Below are positions 59,501 through 64,000 of a DNA stretch of 64,000 bases, piece by piece. A model generated the notes under the pieces. The model was not told the origin of the DNA, made no database searches, and saw nothing but the letters and a program-made list of their open reading frames with translations. The stretch is from positions 13,485,676-13,549,675 of the forward strand of contig CM049311.1 of NCBI GenBank assembly GCA_026874595.1, given 5' to 3'. Every line of letters starts with the position of its first letter. The stretch's first letter is position 1. The stretch is from Sipunculus nudus (taxonomy: Eukaryota; Annelida; Sipuncula; Golfingiida; Sipunculidae). The translations under genes were made by a program, and so were the position numbers.

Positions 59501-61123
59501 ACATCTGTTTATCCCACAAGGGGTCACCACCAGTCACAAACCACTCAAATGAGGATTTCATGGACTGGATTTAGTGATGCGTCTGGGATCAGTCACTATG
59601 AGGTTTGATGTTAAACCCCTTATATGGCATATCGTAATATGCTTATGTACCAAGAATACCATTTGGCGTATGAGGCATTCATGCCTAATAGAATGTTTTG
59701 ATTAAAAACACATGCTTTGGGACCAAGTTTAAAATGCATTCCGCCTAGCCTGTGATACATATTAAATCGACGCTACAAAAATATGCAGGAATTCTGTTAC
59801 AAATTCGTACATATTTTAATATCAGTTGAAGACGTCACAAGAAGGTCGTGTCATCTCTGACTGGAAGACCGTAGCGGAACATCCTGTCCAATTTTGTGAC
59901 CTTACAAATTTGGATTTAAGGGCCTACAAGACATATACACTGGCTGTGAGAGCAGTTAATCATGCCGATTACGTGAGCCAAGACGTTACAGCTACCATCA
60001 CTATCGAAGTCACGAAGCCCTATATGACAGGTAACCAACAACGGAAACATGATTTTATGACCCTGCGTTTATTTTCTATTAATAAATTCAACAAGGAATC
60101 TGGATACATGGAAGAAAGGCTTATGGCTAATGTATATACAAATTATTAAACTATATGTGTCAAATGTGTAACTGTTATTGCATAAAGATGTAAGAATCAA
60201 TACACTCTAAATTGAGTAGATATCGTTTTGTTTGCATAGAAAAATCTAAGTTGAACACAGATCTTCCATGTTTTGCGAGAAATTCATAATGGTAGATGTT
60301 TATAAGATATTTAGTAAGCAAACCGTCAGGAACGACAAAAAAATCTTTAGCTTTAAATTACTTAACAGTATTTTCGTATTTGGACATTATAATTTACTGT
60401 TTAAAGATGTATTTATATGTACAAAAAAGATATTGATACCAATCTGATAATAAGTGTGGGTTCCTATACAGGAGCATCCCTGAACAGTTTCTGGAATCCT
60501 CTGCACACCATACACCTTGACTGGGCCGGAATGTACATTTCTAATTCTTCACTGGTTTATGACGTTTCTGTTGGTAAGTATATATCTCATGAACCAAATG
60601 TCATTCTTATTGAATATTGTTGTATCTGATTTGTGTTTTTTTATGAATGACATTTGTACGCGAACAGTTTCCTTATCTTGTTACCAGTTCCTACATGTAT
60701 GAACCAAATACAATCTGATTTGCTATTATATAATACAAAATTGATATTTACTAAGACAGGGGGTATAAACAATGCCATGATAATGGCTTACTATAAGGTT
60801 AGCGTGTACCGTATGTAGCGTAACTAGCCGAAATGTCATTTCTCTATCGCATTCCTTCTATTGTTTATTTGAAAGTACAATAATTGGCTCTTCCTAATGG
60901 AGGATAACCTATTGTTGAAAATATTCTAAAATAGTTCCTGTTGTTTGAAGGAACTTACGAGGGCGGATGTGACGTTCTGTGTGCAGTAGAAACGTCTGAC
61001 CATAAGATAGTGGTCACCAGTGTGGATTCGTCTGTTGAGCATCACGTGATCATTACAGCTGTGAACCAGGCCGGGCTGTGGAGTAGTAGTAGTCATGTGA
61101 TCGGCCACCCCGGAAATACTTGA
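31218..61123 (+). CDS. Gene B: giant secreted C-type lectin / FN3-like repeat protein (54 exons)
   Basis: Fifty-four exons can be threaded from ATG 31,218 to TGA 61,121-61,123, about 10.26 kb of coding sequence or about 3,420 residues. Every junction is in phase except exon 48/49. Order seen: signal peptide (1-25), C-type lectin domain (about 46-190), two small Cys-rich modules (about 190-276), about 20 fibronectin-III-like repeats in divergent form, and a galactose-binding-like domain (about 2,850-2,985) within them. Each repeat opens with V-D-x-S/T-P-P-x-x-G, has a central W-x-G-F-x-D-x-x-S-G-I-x-x-Y core, and closes with L-x-x-G-x-x-Y-x-V-x-V-x-A-x-N-x-A-G. No membrane segment or GPI-type tail is visible, so an extracellular matrix, mucus or haemolymph protein is inferred. 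Ligand unknown. It runs head to head with gene A. Confidence 0.82.
31549..35635 (+). CDS. Gene B exons 2-4: C-type lectin domain
   Basis: Exons 31,549-31,685, 34,932-35,074 and 35,481-35,635. The domain begins CPPDWEINDKWCYRLYTDE, has AKTRCSNQGSTLASIHSAEE, then ACKAWIGLESVREGGF, FRWIDGTSTNY, WAPGEPNDANVLGYEDC and DGWEDRICSYDTRPYC. These are the canonical long-form CTLD landmarks with six Cys, the WIGL core and an EPN carbohydrate-specificity tripeptide (associated with mannose-type binding). The usual WND is WED here, which may still coordinate calcium. Intron 2 (31,686-34,931) holds minisatellites. Confidence 0.92.
32690..33130 (+). repeat. Minisatellite with CTGGC-GCACCTCACTC units
   Basis: About 15 imperfect units of roughly 25-30 bp, such as ACTGGCTGGCAGCACCTCAC and CTGGGCGGCAGCATCTCTC. 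It is GC-richer than its surroundings. Open frames on both strands here are a by-product of the repeat. Gene B intron 2. Confidence 0.8.
33930..34760. repeat. Tandem array of GTGTGACCACA palindromic units with embedded (AT)n
   Basis: Units of about 140-400 bp contain GGTGTGACCACATTTTATTT, TGACCAGTxTTTTxAGTTTCTAAT, an (AT)n tract, then AAAATGTGGTCACACCAA and AAGGCATATTATGATGT. GGTGTGACCACATTTT and AAAATGTGGTCACACC are exact reverse complements on either side of the AT tract, so each unit can form a long hairpin. Two units hold long AT tracts (34,066-34,129 and 34,465-34,505). Gene B intron 2. Confidence 0.75.
35338..35379. repeat. (CT)n microsatellite in gene B intron 3
   Basis: About 20 CT dinucleotides about 100 nt before the acceptor of the third lectin exon. 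It is pyrimidine-rich but too far upstream to be the functional polypyrimidine tract. Confidence 0.9.
35927..36422 (+). CDS. Gene B exons 5-6: cysteine-rich EGF-like modules
   Basis: Exons 35,927-36,067 and 36,306-36,422, both phase 1-1 and therefore shuffle-compatible. Exon 5 has about 7 Cys (CPSIANCEIECCPVPG... CSECKDYYG), resembling a short EGF-like or growth-factor-receptor-type module. Exon 6 has about 8 Cys (TCFPGTCFCKPETCECAPKF). Related CxCxC patterns recur in exons 16 and 44. Exact family not recognised. Confidence 0.75.
36423..37969. other. Gene B intron 6, upstream part
   Basis: Contains a 134-codon open frame (36,804-37,208) with no recognisable domain, signal or splice-site framing; I treat it as chance or an unidentified repeat. 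The exon 6/7 phase (A + TT) joins cleanly without it. Confidence 0.45.
37970..39010 (+). repeat. Degenerate tandem array, opposite-strand relative of the 1.1-kb array
   Basis: About six units of about 140-160 bp contain GGCACAAATxxTxGCAGTTGGACxTxGAAACTT, an AGG-AGxTxCTGGxAAATCTTxTTGGAAAC block and AAATAAGGTCACTGTxxxCTATATTCTGTGAGCTAC. Reverse-complemented, they match the 1,040-1,800 array. Lies in gene B intron 6; no exon recognised here. Confidence 0.65.
39109..41437 (+). CDS. Gene B exons 7-12: first immunoglobulin/FN3-like region
   Basis: Exons: 39,109-39,254, 39,598-39,718, 39,877-40,003, 40,437-40,656, 40,862-41,054, 41,262-41,437, all phase-consistent. Exons 7-10 are divergent beta-sandwich-like sequence; exon 10 has PYHCAVTNTVGCETS, an Ig-like Y-x-C-x-V core. 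Exon 11 starts the FN3-like repeat pattern (LTIKWLGWRDDIGGISGIDR) and exon 12 closes it (YAIYIIAFDNANNHQASRRF). N-glycosylation sequons are frequent. Confidence 0.75.
41135..41180. repeat. (AT)n microsatellite in gene B intron 11
   Basis: Mostly pure TA dinucleotides between exons 11 and 12. Other (AT)n tracts are at 28,150-28,171 and 50,950-50,990 (gene A intron 2, gene B intron 32). Confidence 0.9.
41438..43380. other. Gene B introns 12 and 13
   Basis: Only exon 13 (42,382-42,639) is recognised. The flanking introns (943 and 741 nt) hold AT-rich sequence without a visible repeat or gene. Confidence 0.5.
42382..45850 (+). CDS. Gene B exons 13-20: FN3-like repeats
   Basis: Exons: 42,382-42,639, 43,381-43,589, 43,865-43,988, 44,158-44,349, 44,603-44,806, 44,956-45,227, 45,383-45,527, 45,635-45,850. 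Repeat openings seen: VHVDSSPPEVQI, VDISPPHPGIV, IDITPPTITGV. Exon 14 must use donor GTTTGT (43,590) so that CT joins G TTT of exon 15; the nearby GTATCT would break the frame. Exon 16 carries DCEPQECVCVPTMQLC, a Cys insertion within a repeat loop. Confidence 0.78.
46100..50473 (+). CDS. Gene B exons 21-30: FN3-like repeats
   Basis: Exons: 46,100-46,268, 46,456-46,730, 47,071-47,271, 47,575-47,698, 48,224-48,359, 48,581-48,716, 48,898-49,146, 49,521-49,708, 49,825-50,056, 50,261-50,473. All phases agree. Signature pieces: VSVKWDGFYHPHSPIQYHL, YYAEVTGMTSEGEAST, YRAAVRLCHEEGCFQ, INISWTPANQPGISGS and ARYYVCVFANETI. Exon 24 ends at donor GTATAT (47,699), not at the earlier GTAATA, because exon 25 needs an incoming G. 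Confidence 0.78.
50627..54685 (+). CDS. Gene B exons 31-43: most regular FN3-like repeats
   Basis: Exons: 50,627-50,732, 50,815-50,934, 51,105-51,269, 51,420-51,553, 51,645-51,773, 51,888-52,026, 52,119 (or 52,140)-52,326, 52,703-52,911, 53,204-53,316, 53,409-53,528, 53,709-53,837, 54,195-54,398, 54,524-54,685. The repeat is clearest here: VVDVSPPEVIGNL, VDDSPPTAGFVL, LYANWGGFHDQDTGIANYMV, LTPGTRYFVTITACNGAKSC, IDYTPPVAGKVFDG, VDNSPPTPGSFAV. Each repeat is about 95-120 residues over two to three exons. Exon 37 has two in-frame acceptors 21 nt apart. Confidence 0.82.
53568..53596. repeat. (GT)n microsatellite in gene B intron 40
   Basis: About 13 GT dinucleotides shortly after the exon 40 donor. 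Confidence 0.9.
54796..55456 (+). mobile_element. TRIM-like tandem: three LTRs with two PBS/PPT-containing mini-interiors
   Basis: Three related LTRs (54,796-54,929; 55,048-55,187; about 55,304-55,456) begin TGTTAC/TGTTA and end GTAACA. The first two are each followed by AA and a near-match to the 3' end of tRNA-Pro (TGGGGGCTCGTCC at 55,190-55,202; degraded at 54,932), then about 105-118 nt, then a purine tract (CTTAAGAGGGG) just before the next LTR. This is the LTR-PBS-PPT-LTR plan of terminal-repeat retrotransposons in miniature. No protein is encoded. ATTA lies on both outer flanks (54,792-54,795 and 55,457-55,460), a possible 4-bp target duplication. It occupies gene B intron 43. Confidence 0.75.
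54812..54896 (+). repeat. tRNA-like pol III promoter segment inside LTR A of the TRIM-like element
   Basis: CTAGCGAAGCG resembles a pol III A box, and GGGTTCGAATCCCGG contains a perfect B-box core (GGTTCGAATCC), about 45 nt apart. The same pair occurs in LTR C (TAACGAAGCGG ... GGGTTCGAATCC, about 55,356-55,414); it is degraded in LTR B. A full cloverleaf cannot be drawn, so it is not called a tRNA gene. Confidence 0.6.
55575..57298 (+). CDS. Gene B exons 44-47: Cys-rich insert and long repeats
   Basis: Exons: 55,575-55,749, 56,053-56,328, 56,492-56,919, 57,046-57,298. Exon 44 has CSSWSCQGHCTCSPQDQTC, echoing the Cys clusters of exons 6 and 16. Exon 46 is long (428 nt) and joins the end of one repeat (HSTYSSDGIIAD-like) to all of the next (VNITWKHVFLPGSIPLHHVT ... 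VKYYTTVEVVNMGGLY). Exon 47 has VSAFWHGFVDHQSPLAGYVW. Phases agree throughout. Confidence 0.8.
57626..58303 (+). CDS. Gene B exon 48: galactose-binding-like (jelly-roll) domain in one 678-nt exon
   Basis: This is the longest exon of the gene. It closes one FN3-like repeat (YVSRVQAVDAGGHVSD), has the linker VDSTAPEKAGHIIG, then at about 57,751 starts NLLVDGSFET with W...IPWRSS, DGQQSLLARGTISQVV and, near the end, VFLLDSVSLNAV. This N-G-S-F-E ... D-S-V-S-L frame matches galactose-binding-like/carbohydrate-binding beta-sandwich domains such as the DUF642 type. It then resumes a repeat (ATWSLMDPESEIKEFQWAIG). The donor is GTGCGT (phase 1), or a frame-preserving GTCAGT 5 nt later. Confidence 0.8.
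58512..61123 (+). CDS. Gene B exons 49-54: last FN3-like repeats and stop
   Basis: Exons: 58,512 (phase 0; or 58,502 in another reading)-58,718, 58,908-59,016, 59,241-59,602, 59,826-60,030, 60,472-60,573, 60,951-61,123. Repeat pieces: VHVDYTPPEIVAAT, MRISWTGFSDASGISHYE, YTLAVRAVNHADYVSQDV and HVIITAVNQAGLWSSSS, then HPGNT and TGA. There is no hydrophobic anchor. The only phase conflict in the gene lies at the exon 48/49 junction. No AATAAA is seen in the first 2 kb after the stop. Confidence 0.78.
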
Positions 61124-63530
61124 CCTGTATCATATAGACAAACCACAACTTTAAAAACTGTGCATTTGCTTCCTGCTTATTTTATCAACTATCTTTATTA
61201 CACATTTTACATATTTTTTATATATTATATATGCAGTATAATTGACTTGTCCGGAGGAAAATTATGACAGAGTTTGGTATAAGGAAACGTTCAGTTCATA
61301 CTATTCTTTTAACCTGTTTAGATGAACATGCCAAGAGAAATGCTATTTTTTCACAATATTAGTTTTTCGTATTTCCTTATACATAAATGCCCTAGAACCG
61401 ATAGACATCTGTTAGTAACTTCCTTTTATAAGCTTTAAGCTATTTTTTATGCTATAAAAATGCTTTTAAAATTGCAATTTTTAAAGACTGATAACTCATA
61501 TGTTTGACAGATACATTTTGTGTATTTGTTTTACATAAAGGAATACAGAATATCTGATATATGAAAATATTTAAGGAAGAAAAGTGATTCCATTGAAAAA
61601 AGGCTATTTACATTTATTCATTTTTGTGCATGTGCGTGCTTGACCAGTGGATGCGTTCATTGAATCTGTTCAAGGATAAACTTAACATTGGAAACAACAT
61701 GGACCCCATCATGTAACTTACATGAACTAACAAATACAAACCCGTTTTCAGGCGGATTTCCCAGCGAATATGTTGAACCGTCGTACGGTACGTAAGTGAT
61801 CCCTGCCCATCTATATAAATACCCCTTCTACGCGTGGCTTAAAGTTAATCAGTGAACATGTATCTGTGTTTTCAATACTCGGACTGTCAACTGACTTGGG
61901 GGAAATGAACATCAGATTTTGGTGCAGTAAACTTCCACTGAAATTAGCGATGATGTCAGAATACATAAAACGGAAGTCTATGTCGATATTCCCTGGTTTT
62001 ATGGGGGCAAATCAATGGTTATAGAAATGTTTTTTTCCGTTTACAACAGGGATAAACTTAATTTTTTATCATTTTTTTTCAATCTTTAGCTTATCAGAGG
62101 TAATTTGCCCATCGTCGGCTATTTGTTATTATTTGTTTCACAAAACGTTCCAATTTCGTTATCATTCGTACAAATATGAGCATATGGGAGCGGGGGTTCG
62201 TAAACAAAGTTGCCTAACAAACCGAATAGCAAATTACATAGTTTATTTGTCTAAACTGCAACCCAAAAGAAAGCGTATTCTTTATCAGTACTTCAGGTTG
62301 ACCCAACGTATAAATATAAGCTCTGTAAAGATGATATACGAGATTCTGCTCAACTGGGTAAGATTTATTCTCTACAAAGGTCACCCACGGAGTGCATTAA
62401 AACAGGCCTTTATCTAAATGCCTGCATGGCATCGAGCGTATAAACCACGCCTCCCCCTAAGTAGAAATACATTCAGAATGTGTTTATAGTTTGAGAAGAA
62501 GGCTTTTGCCTACACAGAAGTCTGAACAAGAGCTGTGGGTAAATACATGTTTAACTTTTATACTGCTGGCCTTTACTTAAAAAAACAGTGTTTTACTTAG
62601 CAACTTTATCACCATATTGTTGGATTTCGATAATAATCTGAAAATTCAAAAACAAGATGAAATCCAAAATACACTATATATCTGAAGTACAGGTTACCAT
62701 ACATACGTATGGGTTACAATACTCCCGGCATTGGTTTTAGGTGCGGCATCAAAGGAATTCGCTTAAAAAGCAAAATCTACACACAAACACACACACACTA
62801 ATAGAGTATATAACGGCCGTATTCCGGCTCAAATGGCAAAAGACTGAGAATACACAAGGTAAATTTCTCACTTGTATAGCAATTTTTATACATCACCTTT
62901 TATCAGCGCTACCTGGCGAGCGAAATAAGGGTATTTGGCATTCGGAACCCATCGTGTAATCTTCGGGTGTCCTCCTATACCGTTTGTTCAAGTTTCGCAT
63001 CAGTCAAAGTTTATTTTGCGGTGGCGGCCCCTGGCGTTTGCTAGAGAAACTATTATGAATTCTGCCGAAGAGTCCCGAATGTGTCTTTTATGAAGAAAGC
63101 TCCAACCAGACGGCAGAAAACCTAACAAAACGCTCGCAGCCATATCAAAATAGAAGAAAACGCGGCAAACATCTAAGCAATTGAAATTAATAATAATAAT
63201 AATAATCAGACTAGTGTCAATACCAGTTTTCAAACTATAAATTATTGAAAGGCAAGTAACGTCACAACGTGGTTTATCATATATCATGTATGTTTAATAA
63301 AATTAAACATACTTAGAAAATTATTGAATAAAACTGAAGTTAAAATTATTATTAAATATTTTATTATTAAATATTGCATGTATATTGATTTTTTTATATG
63401 AAGCCTCCTGTTTATACACAGGAAGAAAGTTGTGTGTACAAGAAGAAATTAAAATGCATGTATGATATAGATATTATTTATGGAAGTCCTAAACCTTTTG
63501 TATTGTTTTAAAAGATGTTGTGGGACAAGT

Positions 63531-63534
<4 letters not shown>
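61124..63534. other. Downstream flank of gene B
   Basis: No conserved gene seen. A 94-codon open frame at 62,133-62,417 has no domain pattern. An exon-like segment at 61,752-61,791 has a good acceptor (CCCGTTTTCAG) and a perfect donor (GTAAGT at 61,792) and reads GFPSEYVEPSYG; it might be an alternative 3' exon of gene B. AATAAA-type signals occur only far away (about 63,296). Confidence 0.35.

Positions 63535-63597
<63 letters not shown>
63535..63597. repeat. (AT)n microsatellite downstream of gene B
   Basis: About 31 AT dinucleotides, followed by CAGGGGCGAATCAAGGGTTT and a poly-C tract (63,741-63,761) before CACCTTCTGGATCCTCCACT. The whole 63,595-63,785 stretch looks like the end of a dispersed repeat. 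Confidence 0.9.
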
Positions 63598-63599
<2 letters not shown>

Positions 63600-64000
63600 G
63601 GGCGAATCAAGGGTTTGTAAAGGGGAGGGTCAAACCCCGGATGACTAATAAGAAAGCCTATGAAAAGGTCCCTGCTCCAGAATGTGAGGGGTCCATGCAA
63701 AAAAAATGGTTTTATAAATCCTGAAAAAAAAAGGTTGTTGCTCCCCCCCCCCCCCCCCCCCACCTTCTGGATCCTCCACTGTATATAAATATTTTTGAGT
63801 GTGAGGGCATGTGTGCAAATTCACTGTTTTACTTTATACATGTGCATTATTATAGAAAATGTGCTGTTCAGTAAGTTAAGGCAACCGGTGGCAATAATTT
63901 TTAGAATCTTCCCCTTTACATTCGGAGTCAGTGACTCATGCATGTAATAATATAAGTATATTGTATATATGCCAATGAGAACTGTCAATTCATATATACA

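Noticed and set aside
62133-62417. 94-codon open frame downstream of gene B
   Set aside because: No recognisable motif, signal peptide or splice framing; AT-rich composition makes a chance frame likely.

Overview
This window is eukaryotic: AT-rich, intron-dense (small exons with GT..AG borders on both strands) and full of microsatellites and decayed retroelements. The repeat types and the protein families suggest a lophotrochozoan animal, most likely a bivalve mollusc. That assignment is inference; no rRNA or marker gene is present. There are no prokaryotic operons, CRISPR arrays or convincing functional tRNA genes.

Two large genes sit head to head. Gene A (minus strand, start codon at 29,348, stop at 132-134) can be threaded through about 25 exons into a secreted protein of about 1,200 residues. 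It has a signal peptide, a large-lipid-transfer-protein (vitellogenin/apolipophorin/MTP) N-terminal lipid-binding module, a helical amphipathic stretch, and a C-terminal M23/LytM-type metallopeptidase domain, LECT2-like in layout, with all expected metal ligands present. I know of no described protein of this architecture, and it is the main candidate for something new here. Gene B (plus strand, start at 31,218, stop at 61,121-61,123) can be threaded through 54 exons into a secreted protein of about 3,420 residues: signal peptide, C-type lectin domain, small cysteine-rich modules, about 20 fibronectin-III-like repeats, and one galactose-binding-like domain in a single 678-nt exon. No membrane anchor is seen.

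Splice phases agree at every junction except three: A exon 14/15, A exon 20/21 and B exon 48/49. The two start codons are about 1.87 kb apart. A 155-bp copy of gene A's 5' end, including its ATG, lies 1.15 kb downstream inside gene A.

Introns hold: a Penelope-like element fragment (GIY-YIG endonuclease) between inverted repeats that carry hammerhead-ribozyme-like motifs (13.1-13.9 kb); a second Penelope remnant (27.7 kb); a non-LTR retrotransposon RT remnant (21.1-21.8 kb); a TRIM-like LTR-PBS-PPT-LTR-PBS-PPT-LTR tandem whose LTRs contain tRNA-like A/B boxes (54.8-55.5 kb), with a solo LTR of the same family at 9.8 kb; an interspersed family ending in GTTGAGCTAAAAA; minisatellites at 1.1, 3.4, 32.7, 34 and 38 kb; and many (AT)n tracts.

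Inference on function: lipid-carrier/M23 and lectin/FN3 proteins encoded divergently would fit secreted recognition and clearance of microbial surfaces, but the sequence alone does not show that they work together.
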